DNA of 64,000 bases from QWOP01 sp003669605 (GTDB taxonomy: Bacteria; Planctomycetota; Planctomycetia; Pirellulales; UBA1268), in the NCBI GenBank assembly GCA_947481985.1, contig CANKIK010000007.1, positions 1 through 64,000 on the forward strand, in the 5' to 3' direction. The notes beneath the pieces are model-generated. The model did no database searches. It saw nothing but the letters and a program-made list of their open reading frames with translations, and had not been told where the DNA came from. A program made the position numbers and the translations under genes. Below, one piece after another: positions 9,027 to 18,281 of this stretch. The stretch's first letter is position 1; the number at the start of each line of letters is the position of its first letter.

Positions 9027-10307
9027 CTACCTCGGCTTGCGGCGCGACAGATCGTCGGAGGGACGATCACCAGCCACCGGCTTTGGACCGGCAGCGGCCG
9101 AACGGGGCGGCAACTCACGTTTGCCCTTGGCTGATCCCCCAGTCGGCTTCGCGATCGGGGGCTTCGGGATCGGGGGCTTCGCAGGGGGTGCCTTCCGGCT
9201 ACCGGCACCTCCATCTGCAGCGGGTGTGACGGCAACTGTCCCCCCCTTGGGCGGCGGCAGGACCGATTTGGCGGCCGCCTTGGGAGCAGCAGGCTTTTTC
9301 GCTACCTCCCCCTTTTTGGCCATGACCGGGGCCGGTGCAACCGGCTCAGGAGGTTTGACGGCCGGGGGCCGCCCCACATTCGGCTTGACCACGAAAGGCT
9401 TCGGCCCGGGCTTACTTCCCGCCACGGGTGTCCCGTCGGCCGCCCGTTTCGGGCCGGATCCAGGCGGCGGCATGGGAGTCTTTCCAGCCGGCCTCGCAGC
9501 GGCCTGAGGCCCTGCGGGGCGATGCTCCTCAGCCGCTGTTTTGGCAGCCTCAGCGGCACGCAGGGAATCCTTGCTGACTGCCGCTGGCGGAGGGTTTGGC
9601 CGCGGCAACGGCTCACCGCGCTTCGGCAAACGTTTCGCGTCGGGGTTGGTCGCCTGCAGGACCTTCTTGACGCCCGAGCCATGGAGATTGGCAAGAACAT
9701 CGACGCCGAACTGGTGCAGCAACGAACCAAATTCGAGGCTGGCCTTCTTGGGGATGAAGCGTTCGAGGCCGGGGGACTTATCCGCGTCATACTCCTCCTG
9801 GGAGATAATGCCCACGAGAAACAATCCCTGCATCGCTCCCATGTCGAGAGGGATGAAATGCCCTCCCAGACTCGTCGATCCAATGAACGCCACCACGAAC
9901 GGAGGGATGCCGTGGATGTGTTCGAGGATCTTCATGCCGTGCGCGATTGAGTGCTTTTTGGCGTTCTCAAGCGAGAAACTGTAGGTCGACTCGAAGACCC
10001 CCTGCAGCACGCGGCGCAGCGCCAATGCCGCCCGGGAAGGATCGGGAAGATCGTGGAGCGTCTCGGCCAGTTCGGCCACGGTCGTGACCCGCACCTCGTT
10101 GAGGTCGAAGTAACTCTCCCCGAGCCGCTTCATCGATTGGGCAGCGACGTCGTAGGGGGTGTTCTCGAGGCAGCAGGCATACAACACCTGCTCCAGCAGG
10201 GGCCGCTGATTGTCGTGATCGACGGGCTTGTACGTGGCCCGCAGGGCCTTGTGCAGCTTGGCCACAAGCTGCTGCCTGTTGGGCTGCTGTCGGTTCGGTG
10301 TAGTCAT
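9027..10307 (-). CDS. Degenerate endonuclease-III-like HhH protein with basic Pro/Ala/Lys tail
   Basis: 426 residues. The first about 225 follow the helical HhH-GPD plan of endonuclease III (LLEQVLYACCLEN, a helix-hairpin-helix-like HGIPPFVVAFIG, then PLDMGAM in place of VDTH). The catalytic Lys of the glycosylase/lyase hairpin is absent while the Asp is kept, and no Cys cluster for a 4Fe-4S centre is present. The last about 200 residues are Pro/Ala/Lys/Gly-rich and resemble histone-H1-like bacterial tails. A nucleic-acid-binding role is inferred; catalysis is doubtful. The ATG overlaps the rbfA stop as ATGA, so the two are translationally coupled within the nusA-infB-rbfA operon. Confidence 0.7.
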   Translation of the reverse strand: MTTPNRQQPNRQQLVAKLHKALRATYKPVDHDNQRPLLEQVLYACCLENTPYDVAAQSMKRLGESYFDLNEVRVTTVAELAETLHDLPDPSRAALALRRVLQGVFESTYSFSLENAKKHSIAHGMKILEHIHGIPPFVVAFIGSTSLGGHFIPLDMGAMQGLFLVGIISQEEYDADKSPGLERFIPKKASLEFGSLLHQFGVDVLANLHGSGVKKVLQATNPDAKRLPKRGEPLPRPNPPPAAVSKDSLRAAEAAKTAAEEHRPAGPQAAARPAGKTPMPPPGSGPKRAADGTPVAGSKPGPKPFVVKPNVGRPPAVKPPEPVAPAPVMAKKGEVAKKPAAPKAAAKSVLPPPKGGTVAVTPAADGGAGSRKAPPAKPPIPKPPIAKPTGGSAKGKRELPPRSAAAGPKPVAGDRPSDDLSRRKPR

Positions 10308-10723
10308 GCCTCTTCCTGTGAATCCTCGCCCTGCACATCCCCCGAGGGGGCCTGTTCGACGGCATCCGCCGCCTCCGGTTCCCGAGGCAACACCTCGGCA
10401 AGCATGCGGGCAATCTCGATCGACTTCTTCACGCCTCCGTCGAGCTCGAACTTCAGGCGGGGGGTGTAGCGGGTCTCGATCCGGTCGGCGATCTGCGCCT
10501 GGAGGAAACCGGCGGAGTTTGCCAGACCACGCAGCGCCAGCGTCTGCTTCGCCTCATCACCCATCACGGAGACGCGGATGGTGGCGCCGCGCATGTCGGC
10601 GTCCATCTCGACGCCAGTCACGGTGACGTTACGAACGCGTGGATCACGGACCTGCGTGAGGATGGCCATGCTCACCACCTCCCTCACCGCTTCCGCAGCC
10701 TTCAATTGACGGCGCGTGGTCAC
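10304..10723 (-). CDS. rbfA: Ribosome-binding factor A
   Basis: 139 residues. RbfA is a KH-like factor for maturation of the 30S subunit and 16S rRNA 5' end. Diagnostic sequence: AAEAVREVVSMAI then DPRVRNVTVTGVEMDADM and RYTPRLKFELD. The GTG start overlaps the infB stop (GTGA), and its own stop overlaps the next ATG, the expected close packing. The C-terminus carries an acidic extension beyond the core. Confidence 0.9.
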   Translation of the reverse strand: MTTRRQLKAAEAVREVVSMAILTQVRDPRVRNVTVTGVEMDADMRGATIRVSVMGDEAKQTLALRGLANSAGFLQAQIADRIETRYTPRLKFELDGGVKKSIEIARMLAEVLPREPEAADAVEQAPSGDVQGEDSQEEA

Positions 10724-13700
10724 GACAGCGTCCGCGCGACTTCCTCGATCCGGTAGCACTCGAAGATATCGCCCTCCTTGATGTCGTTGAATCCGTTGAG
10801 TTTGATGCCGCACTCCAAACCATCGCGGACCTCGCGGGCGTCGTCTTTCTCCCGCTTCAGCGATTCAAGTCCATAGTCCCCGAGGATGCGGTTGTCGCGG
10901 ATCACCCGCAGCCGGCCGTTCCGGGCAATGACCCCAGAGATCACACGGCAACCGGCGATCACGCCGATGCGACTGATGGAGTAGGTCCGCTGCACCAAGG
11001 CACGGCCCAGTTCTGTTTCCCGCTTCTCTGGCGCGAGCATTCCCTCAAGAGCATCCTTGAGGTCGTCGGTGACCTGGTAAATGATCTCGTAACGCCGCAC
11101 CTGCACGCCGAGATCCTCGGCCAGCGACCGGGCACGTTCGTCGGGAACAACGTTGAAAGCGATGATCACCGCGTCTGAAGCATCCGCCAGTTGCACGTCC
11201 GCTTCGGTCACCCCACCCACCGTCGCCTGAAGAATTCGAATCTTGACCTCGGGATGATCGAGCTTGGTGAGTTCCTTGAGAATCGCCTCGATCGACCCAC
11301 GCACATCCGCCCTGACAATAAGATTGAGCGTTGGAGTCTTCTGGGTACCGAGACGGTCGAGGAGATTCTCGAGCGTCACATGCACCGGCGTACTGGAGAG
11401 ACTGCTGTGGCGGCGGATGCCACTGCGCTTCAGCGCCACCTCGCGTGCCATGGCGATCGAATCGACCACCTGGAAGCGGTCACCCGCCCCCGGGGCAATG
11501 TCGAGTCCACTGACCAGCACTGGCTGGGAGGGGCCGGCCTCGGTAAGCCGTTTCTTGCCAAGCGTGTCTCGCATTGCCTTGACGGTGCCGCTGGCCTCTC
11601 CGCAGACGATTGAATCACCGACCCGGAGCGTCCCCTTCTGGACAAGGAGACAGGCCGAAACACCTCGCCCCTCGTGGATCGACGCATCGAGACAGACGCC
11701 GGCAGCCGCCCGATCCTGATTGGCACGCAGGTCGTGCAGTTCAGCGATCGTCAGCAGCATGTCGAGAAGTTGGTCGACCCCCTCGCCGGTGAGGGCACTG
11801 GTCTTCACCACTTCCGTCTCGCCGCCCCACTCCGTGGGGAGGAGGTCGCTGGCGGCCAGTTGCTGGTAGATCCGCTGGATATCGAAACCAGGAAGATCGA
11901 TCTTATTGATGCAAACCACGATCGGCACGCCGGCCGCCTTGGCATGGCTGATTGCTTCCTCGGTCTGGGGCATGATGCCGTCGTCGGCGGCAATCACCAC
12001 CACAGCGCAGTCGGTGACGTTCGCACCGCGAGCCCGCATCTGTGTGAAAGCCTCGTGGCCCGGCGTATCGACAAAGGTGATCGCCTTGTCGTTGCGGTGA
12101 ACGCTATACGCCCGGATGTGCTGGGTAATACCACCACTTTCGCGGGCGGCAACATTCATTCCCAGAATGCGGTCCAAGAGCGATGTCTTGCCATGGTCGA
12201 CGTGACCGAGGAAAGTCACAACAGGAGCCCGCGACTCACGCTTGGCCGGATCCTCATCGATGGCGTCGAAGCCGGCAAGCAGATCTTTCTCGAGGTCTTC
12301 AGCCGTCTTCAGATCGAGTTGCACGCCCAACTCGGCCGCCAGTAAATCGACCGTGTCGCGATCGAGCATCGAGCCCATGCTGGGCATCGACTGCATGCCG
12401 AAAGCGAGCAGTTTCTTGAGGACCGCACTCGCCGAGAGGCCGATCGCTTCAGAGAAGGCCCGCACGGTGCAGGGGACCTGAATGGAGGCATTGGTTTTTC
12501 GAGGAGCCGCCGTGGAGACCGTACTCCCGCGGCGCTGCCGTGCCCGACGGCGGCGGGCAGCACCATCGTCATCATCACCGCCGCCACGCGATTCAACGCG
12601 CTTGCGGTTGAGTTGCCTCGCCTCGCGGCCACCGAGCAAATCGTCGCCTTGACCAGGCCCCTTGGCAGGGGTGCGGCGCGGACGAACCCCCGACTCCATC
12701 GGTGGCGGCACAGGAGCCATGCCGGGGCCACCGCGGCCAGCGGGTCGGGCAGGGCCCCCCGGACCAGCCGTCCGTGCCCGAGCCACTTCGGCCTGCCGCT
12801 GTTCGTGCTTCCGCATGTGATCAGCAAGCGGCTTGGCGCCACCTGCCTTGGCGCTACGGATAGCATCCAGGGGAAGTTTGACGTCGGGCTTCTGCGCTGC
12901 CGGTTCTTGGGGACCACGAGTGACTGGCGGCCGACCCGCCGAGGGGAGCGGCGCTAGTTTGAAGGCTGGACGCGGCGCCGGCTTGGGACCGTCGCCGCCA
13001 GGGCGGAGACCAACCGGCCGAGGACGGGGCTCGGATGGCTTGCCGCCGATTTCGGGCGGCCTACTGCGGGCTACACCGCCCGGGGCGATGTAGTCCTCAC
13101 GGCGCACCGGGCCAGCAGGACGGCTGATGGGGGGAGGCAGAGGGGCAATCGGCCGCTGCGGAGCGGGCAGGCTGCTACGGACAGGGGCAGAATCGCCAGA
13201 AGCATCGCTTCGACTACCAGCCTCGGCTCCACGGGGTTGCTCCGCGGTACGGCGCAGCCCACCCCCATCACCAGGACGGGGAGTGACTGTTCCAGACGGA
13301 CCACCCAACGAAGGACGAAGTGACGGACCAAGCGGTCGCTGGACTGGGCTTGCGCCAGCGGAACCTGCGCTGCTCACGCCAGCGGAACCCGGGCTTGCGG
13401 CAGCGGGCCCCGCAGAGACTGCCGGAAGGGCGCCTTCAGCGGGGGGAGATGGGGGCTGCTTGACCGTCGACGCAGCCGACGGCTTGGAGGGAATGACTGG
13501 GGGCCTTCCGGAGGTCGTTGGCCGACCAGCGGCGGAAGGACGGACCATCGTTGGTCCGGAAGCCGTACGCTCAGGAGCCTTGGCCTTACCGGCCATAAAC
13601 TCCCTGAGCTTGGCAACCTCCTCGTCGGTCATGCTGGCGAGGGCCGAGCCTTTGTCCTGGATGCCGGCGCGGGAACATAACTCGACAAGCTCCTTGCTGT

Positions 13701-13743
13701 CGAGTTTCAGTTCCTTCGCCAGGGTGTAAATGCGAACTGCCAC
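10720..13743 (-). CDS. infB: Translation initiation factor IF-2
   Basis: 1007 residues. IF-2 is the GTPase that brings fMet-tRNA to the 30S subunit. The GTG start gives AVRIYTLAKELKL, the first IF2_N module, and is preceded by GAGGTG at a good distance. A very long Pro/Ala/Gly/Arg-rich linker follows (about 70-410), then a second IF2_N module (about 420-460) and the G domain: G1 GHVDHGKTS near 515, G3 DTPGHE, G4 NKID. Domains II-IV complete the C-terminus. An in-frame ATG at 13803 and a GTG two codons upstream are less likely starts. Confidence 0.96.
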   Translation of the reverse strand: MAVRIYTLAKELKLDSKELVELCSRAGIQDKGSALASMTDEEVAKLREFMAGKAKAPERTASGPTMVRPSAAGRPTTSGRPPVIPSKPSAASTVKQPPSPPAEGALPAVSAGPAAASPGSAGVSSAGSAGASPVQRPLGPSLRPSLGGPSGTVTPRPGDGGGLRRTAEQPRGAEAGSRSDASGDSAPVRSSLPAPQRPIAPLPPPISRPAGPVRREDYIAPGGVARSRPPEIGGKPSEPRPRPVGLRPGGDGPKPAPRPAFKLAPLPSAGRPPVTRGPQEPAAQKPDVKLPLDAIRSAKAGGAKPLADHMRKHEQRQAEVARARTAGPGGPARPAGRGGPGMAPVPPPMESGVRPRRTPAKGPGQGDDLLGGREARQLNRKRVESRGGGDDDDGAARRRRARQRRGSTVSTAAPRKTNASIQVPCTVRAFSEAIGLSASAVLKKLLAFGMQSMPSMGSMLDRDTVDLLAAELGVQLDLKTAEDLEKDLLAGFDAIDEDPAKRESRAPVVTFLGHVDHGKTSLLDRILGMNVAARESGGITQHIRAYSVHRNDKAITFVDTPGHEAFTQMRARGANVTDCAVVVIAADDGIMPQTEEAISHAKAAGVPIVVCINKIDLPGFDIQRIYQQLAASDLLPTEWGGETEVVKTSALTGEGVDQLLDMLLTIAELHDLRANQDRAAAGVCLDASIHEGRGVSACLLVQKGTLRVGDSIVCGEASGTVKAMRDTLGKKRLTEAGPSQPVLVSGLDIAPGAGDRFQVVDSIAMAREVALKRSGIRRHSSLSSTPVHVTLENLLDRLGTQKTPTLNLIVRADVRGSIEAILKELTKLDHPEVKIRILQATVGGVTEADVQLADASDAVIIAFNVVPDERARSLAEDLGVQVRRYEIIYQVTDDLKDALEGMLAPEKRETELGRALVQRTYSISRIGVIAGCRVISGVIARNGRLRVIRDNRILGDYGLESLKREKDDAREVRDGLECGIKLNGFNDIKEGDIFECYRIEEVARTLS

Positions 13744-13959
13744 GCTCACCTCGTCGGACGACCGCTCTCGTGACCACAGCCTCGGAAACACTCCGGGCAC
13801 CAAGGGCCCAAGCTTCCGATCCAGAAAACCTAACCGGAATGCTCAACCTTGCAAAACAATACCAACCACATCCCCAACGCCAGCCATGCCAAACCGCTGG
13901 CAAAAGTGCGAAAAACGACCAAATCCCCACTCCCGACAAGACATTTGCACGCCTGACCA

Positions 13960-15303
13960 TCACTCCGGCCCGCCCACCGTGGCAGCACCGCCATCCGCGG
14001 CGTCAGCCACACCGGCCTCCGCCGCACCAGCAGCAGCGGCCGCAGCTGCCCGCGTCTCATTGAGCACCCGCTCGACAGCATCTGCCTCCGCGGTCGCCTT
14101 GTCGATCCGATCCTGCTCACGGTGCTTGCGGCGCTCATCCGCGGCGGCCGCTTCGGCCTCCGTCGCTCGCGACTCTGCCACCAGAACGATCTGATCAACT
14201 GCTTCTGCGGTCAGCCCACCCATCTCCATCAGGTCATCGGGTTCGATCACCGACAGGTCGTCGTAGGAGAGAAAGCCCTCGCCGACGAGCTTCTCGGCCA
14301 GGGACTCATCAAGCCCCTCGATCGACGAGAAACCAGTGACAGCCCGTTCGATCTGCTGATCGAGCTCCTCGCGAGTCATGATCTCGATATCCCAGCCACA
14401 GAGCTTGCTCGCCAGACGGACATTCTGCCCGCGACGACCGATGGCTAGGGAGAGCTGATCCTCGCGCACCAAGACAATACCCCGTCCGAGCATCTGACAG
14501 AGGATCACCTCGTCCACCTCGGCAGGCTGCAGCGCGTTCGGAACGAGCACTTGGAGGTCGTCGCTCCAGCGGACGATGTCGATCCGTTCGCCGCCGAGTT
14601 CCTCAACGATATTCTTAATGCGGTTACCACGGACACCGACACAGGCCCCGACGCAGTCGACACGGGCGTCGGAACTGATCACGGCGACCTTGCTGCGGTA
14701 GCCAGGCTCACGAGAAATGGCCCTGATCTCAATCACGCCATCAGCGATTTCGGGGATTTCCTGCTCAAACAGCCGCTGAACGAGTTGCGGGCGGATCCGG
14801 GAGAGAATGATCTTCACCCGGCTTCCAACCTTGCGGACCTCAAAGATGGTCGCCCGGATCCGTTCGTTGGGATGAAACGTCTCGCCGGGGATCTGCTCAC
14901 TACGGGGCAGGATGGCCTCGGTGTTGGCGCCAAGCGTCACGGTGGCAGTGGCGCCCTCGAACCGGCTCACAACCCCCGACACCATCAGTCCGATCTGCTC
15001 TTCAAACTCATCGTGAATGGCGTCGCGTTCCGCTTCGCGGATCTTCTGGATGATGACCTGCTTCGCGGTCTGGGCGCCAATCCGTCCGGAGAGTTCCTGG
15101 GTGTCAATCTCCACCCCATCCCGGGTGCCGCTGACGCGACCATCGGCACGATCGATGCCAACTTGAATGTCGGCTGCCTCGCCGTACTGACGGGCCAGCG
15201 CCGTGGCCAGTGCCGCTTCAATCGCCTGGAAGACGATTTCCTTGTCGATGTTTTTATCGCGGTGGATCGCGTCGACGATGCGGAGGATTTCTTCTGGCTT
15301 CAT
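13960..15303 (-). CDS. nusA: Transcription termination/antitermination factor NusA
   Basis: 447 residues with the NusA N-terminal domain (MKPEEILRIVDAIHRDK), S1 domain, KH1 and KH2 (RDDLQ-type hairpins, GACVGVRGNRIKNI and GRRGQNVRLA), then a helix-hairpin-helix-like C-terminal part (LVGEGFLSYDDLSVIEPDDL) and an Ala/Glu-rich tail. NusA binds RNA polymerase and nascent RNA. The ATG begins exactly at the family N-terminus; the open frame extends another 72 codons without similarity. rimP, the usual upstream neighbour, is absent here. Confidence 0.95.
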   Translation of the reverse strand: MKPEEILRIVDAIHRDKNIDKEIVFQAIEAALATALARQYGEAADIQVGIDRADGRVSGTRDGVEIDTQELSGRIGAQTAKQVIIQKIREAERDAIHDEFEEQIGLMVSGVVSRFEGATATVTLGANTEAILPRSEQIPGETFHPNERIRATIFEVRKVGSRVKIILSRIRPQLVQRLFEQEIPEIADGVIEIRAISREPGYRSKVAVISSDARVDCVGACVGVRGNRIKNIVEELGGERIDIVRWSDDLQVLVPNALQPAEVDEVILCQMLGRGIVLVREDQLSLAIGRRGQNVRLASKLCGWDIEIMTREELDQQIERAVTGFSSIEGLDESLAEKLVGEGFLSYDDLSVIEPDDLMEMGGLTAEAVDQIVLVAESRATEAEAAAADERRKHREQDRIDKATAEADAVERVLNETRAAAAAAAGAAEAGVADAADGGAATVGGPE

Positions 15304-15612
15304 GAATGTCTCAGACAGCGATTCCGGCAATTTCGTGCGCGAACGGACCGTGGCAAGCCTGCGGACGGCTCTGCCTGGATGGCACTGCCGGCGAGCCGAC
15401 GCCATACACGAACTGGTCGCCCGCCACACAAGCCCGCGTCTGGGGGGCGCACAAGCGTCTCCCGTACGCGCTTCTGAGACAGCGCACCCAAGAACCAGCA
15501 GCTTCTCCACGAGGCACAACCCGTGAAGGTATGGGCACGGGCACCGACTGTCAAGGAGCCGCCCTTGTTCGGGCGACGGATCCCCCTCGGCGGTGAGCGG
15601 TAGAAGGGGGCC
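15304..15612 (-). other. Leader region upstream of nusA
   Basis: Roughly 300 bases between nusA and the ketosynthase-like gene. No gene is seen in it. It holds the promoter candidate described separately, which would give a 5' leader of about 220 bases. Confidence 0.5.
15526..15554 (-). promoter_or_regulatory. Candidate sigma-70-type promoter for nusA-infB-rbfA operon
   Basis: On the minus strand an exact -35 hexamer TTGACA (15554-15549) is followed after 17 bases by TACCTT (15531-15526), a weak -10. Orientation and place fit expression of nusA and the genes behind it. Confidence 0.4.
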
Positions 15613-16938
15613 TTAAGCCCCTAGATTCCAGCCTCCGATGATGACGCAACCAGCTTGGCCCTGCGGTGTCACCGACGAGGAAATGAATGAAGTGCCAGCG
15701 TCTTCGCCCGAGACGGCGGCCCGAATCTGGCAATCCGGGTCGGGCGTACGGTAGTTGAGCAACGGAAACAGGGCCCCAGCCCGCATCGCCATCAGGCTGG
15801 CGATGCACTCCACCAACCCGCTGCCGGCTCCGAGATTTCCGAAGTGTCCCTTGGCTGCAACGGTGGGAATCCGCTCGACGGCATCGCCAAACACGTCGGC
15901 GAGGGCAGCCGCCTCATCGCGGTCGCCGGCCACCGTACTGACCCCATGCGCATGGATGTGGGAGGGGAGACCCATCGGCAATCGAGCCATTTCCACAGCC
16001 CGCCGCATCGCCAGCCCCAGCGCCCTGCGGCGGAGGCCGACACCGCGGGAGTCATTGGCACTGCGGGCAGCGTGGCCGAGGACCTCGCCGTAGATCCGCG
16101 CCCCACGGGCGGTAGCGTGGGAAAACTCCTCAAGGACCAGCACTGCGGCCCCTTCGCCGAGCACCATGCCCCGGCGCTGGCGATCAAAAGGTCGGCTCCA
16201 ACTCCGCGGATCGTCATCACCAAAGGCCACCTGCTCGCACTGCAACGCATGCACCGTCTTCATCGGATGCACCCGGGTCCCGGTCGCACCGGCCAGCATG
16301 ACGTCGGCTGCGCCTCGCTGGATCGTCACTGTTGCCTCGCCGACTGCCAGATGGCCGCTGGCCTCCCGGAGCGTCAGCGAGTTACTCGGGCCGCGGAGGT
16401 CGTTGTAGATGGCGATGTGGCTGGCGGGCATGTTGGGAAGATATTTGAGCAGCCACAGCGGGGTCAGTTGGGGCATGCCATCACTGGCCCAGCGATCGAA
16501 TTCAAAACCGCCGTCGGCACCGCGGCAACGGGCCACGCTGGCGGTGAAGTCCTCAGGCAGGGTCAGCATGTAATCCGAGCCGAAGACGCAGCCAAACCGC
16601 TCAGGCCCGTCGGCCGCTGTGGAGATGCCACAGTCGTGCAGCGCCCGCTGGGCCGCTGCCACCCCCATCTGGCTCTCCCGGCACATCACCTTGAGGCCTT
16701 TGCGGATGGCCTTCTTGGTCTCCGGCTCGAGGGGGCCAAAGTTGTCGATCTCTCCGGTGAATCCCCGCGCCTCCGCCGCGTATCGCAGTGGCAACCCACC
16801 GGCATCGAACGATTCCAGAGGGCCGATGGCACTCCTCCCCGTCACCAACCCCTGCCAGACATCCTCCAGCCCCAAGCCCAGCGGGCTGACCAGCCCCATG
16901 CCGGTGATCACGACGCGACGAACGGGTGCTGAACTCAT
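15613..16938 (-). CDS. Beta-ketoacyl synthase homologue with active-site Cys replaced by Glu
   Basis: 441 residues of thiolase-fold ketosynthase (KAS I/II family). The N-terminus RRVVITGMGLVSPLG and the second catalytic half are intact: HAHGVSTVAGD (first His) and KGHFGNLGAG (second His). The nucleophilic Cys of the TACASG-type motif is instead Glu192, within TLREASGHLAVGEA; the GAG codon is unambiguous. Condensing activity is therefore unlikely; the closest known analogues are chain-length factors or decarboxylating KSQ proteins, which carry Gln there. Start: ATG with AGGA eight bases upstream. It is encoded downstream of fabD-fabG-acpP-fabF, which suggests a partner or regulatory role in fatty-acid or related synthesis. 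Confidence 0.85.
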   Translation of the reverse strand: MSSAPVRRVVITGMGLVSPLGLGLEDVWQGLVTGRSAIGPLESFDAGGLPLRYAAEARGFTGEIDNFGPLEPETKKAIRKGLKVMCRESQMGVAAAQRALHDCGISTAADGPERFGCVFGSDYMLTLPEDFTASVARCRGADGGFEFDRWASDGMPQLTPLWLLKYLPNMPASHIAIYNDLRGPSNSLTLREASGHLAVGEATVTIQRGAADVMLAGATGTRVHPMKTVHALQCEQVAFGDDDPRSWSRPFDRQRRGMVLGEGAAVLVLEEFSHATARGARIYGEVLGHAARSANDSRGVGLRRRALGLAMRRAVEMARLPMGLPSHIHAHGVSTVAGDRDEAAALADVFGDAVERIPTVAAKGHFGNLGAGSGLVECIASLMAMRAGALFPLLNYRTPDPDCQIRAAVSGEDAGTSFISSSVTPQGQAGCVIIGGWNLGA

Positions 16939-17096
16939 GAAGGATTCCTAGACTCTGGCGACGGGGAGCGGCGGACGAATCAGCCAGGCGTGACGGGATC
17001 CACCCCGACAGAAGTGATTCGTCTGGTGTGCCCCACTGGTGTTGATCGACCTTGAGAAAAAGGCGGCCGGGAGGAACCGGCGTCGGGAAGACAGAT

Positions 17097-18134
17097 TCAT
17101 TGTGCACCGCGGAGCCTGGGCTCCACCAGGACGACCACATCGGTCCGCTTGGCGTCGGTGAGCAGGGCGGCGGTGCTGGCGGTATTGTTGCCAGGCACCG
17201 GCCAGGGCACCAACCCCAGCCCGACGACCAGGACCTGGGACACCGGCCATCGGAACCGCTCGCCGATACGGACTGCGGACACCTGCGGAACCTCGATCTG
17301 CACTCTCTGGCGTTCAGCAGTGGCCAGTGTCACCGGCACCGAGGCCATCCGCTCCACCTGATCGATGCGGCAGCGGAGCACTGCCTCCACCGCAGCGCCG
17401 TCACGTGTCAGCAGCGGCTGGAGGTCGAGCGTGATTCCCTCGTCGCACACCCCCGGAAGCGACTGCCATCCGGGCCACGCCGGAGTCAAGGCGACGTCCT
17501 GAACATAGGACCTCCGCCGGCCTCCAGAGAGCACTGCCGGCAAGCCGTTGCCGGCCTGCACCGGTCCGGTGGGGAGCTCTGCGCAGTCACTGCGCTGGCG
17601 GAGGAGGGCGGTGAGGTAGGCCGCCTCCTCGCGGGACATGATCCAGGCCTGAACTCCGGGGGTCGCTGCCGGGATCGACCGCAGCATTTTTCGAGCATCG
17701 TTCCGCCATGACGGGCTCCCGACCCCCAGGACGCGAACCGTAAAGCGGTGGGGCGAAGAGGCGTCAGACACGAACCGAGCCACGATCTCCTCGACACGGG
17801 CCTGCATCTCGGGGACGTGAAAGGAACGCAGCGTCTCCTCATCAGCAGAGAGCGAGGCCGGGGTGGCTCCATGCCAGGCAGCGTATCCAGTCTCTTGGAG
17901 TACCCAATCAACGATGTGCTTTTGGCTGCCAGCTCCGGCCTGCTGCACCCACGGGCTGATGTCGTGGGACTTCCATGTCTGGCCAGATTCTGCGGGCAAC
18001 TGGCCCCGGGCTTGCTGCACAAGCCCCCCCCAAACAACCAGCGCGCAGACCAGTATCGAGCAGGGAACCGCTATCGAGGAGGGAACCGCCAATAGGGAGC
18101 CTGCGCGAAAGAGTTCTCGGGGGAAGATTCGCAT
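17097..18134 (-). CDS. Exported protein of unknown function, secretin-domain-like
   Basis: 345 residues with an N-terminal hydrophobic signal (SILVCALVVWGGLVQQARG). The C-terminal half (LDLQPLLTRDGAAVEAVLRC, then ending TDVVVLVEPRL) has the pattern of the secretin C-domain flank found in many planctomycete proteins, but the pore-forming part is not evident. It sits between fabF and the Cys-less ketosynthase, transcribed with them. I do not recognise a specific function. Confidence 0.6.
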   Translation of the reverse strand: MRIFPRELFRAGSLLAVPSSIAVPCSILVCALVVWGGLVQQARGQLPAESGQTWKSHDISPWVQQAGAGSQKHIVDWVLQETGYAAWHGATPASLSADEETLRSFHVPEMQARVEEIVARFVSDASSPHRFTVRVLGVGSPSWRNDARKMLRSIPAATPGVQAWIMSREEAAYLTALLRQRSDCAELPTGPVQAGNGLPAVLSGGRRRSYVQDVALTPAWPGWQSLPGVCDEGITLDLQPLLTRDGAAVEAVLRCRIDQVERMASVPVTLATAERQRVQIEVPQVSAVRIGERFRWPVSQVLVVGLGLVPWPVPGNNTASTAALLTDAKRTDVVVLVEPRLRGAQ

Positions 18135-18281
18135 GCCGAATGCCCCGACGAACGGTGGGCTGGTCGCGGCGGGACTCTAGAAATCGAGCCGAGTGCGTGG
18201 CAAGTGGAATCGGGAACAAAAGCCTGGAAAGTTGCCAGGCAGATCAAAAAAGCGACTCAGACCGCGACCATCGGGAAACGC

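Noticed and set aside
14551..15477. 308-codon plus-strand open frame opposite nusA
   Set aside because: Antisense shadow of nusA without domain signal or ribosome-binding site.
15607..15621. Hairpin GGGGC-N5-GCCCC as terminator
   Set aside because: It overlaps the stop codon of the ketosynthase-like gene, has only 5 bp and no T-run.
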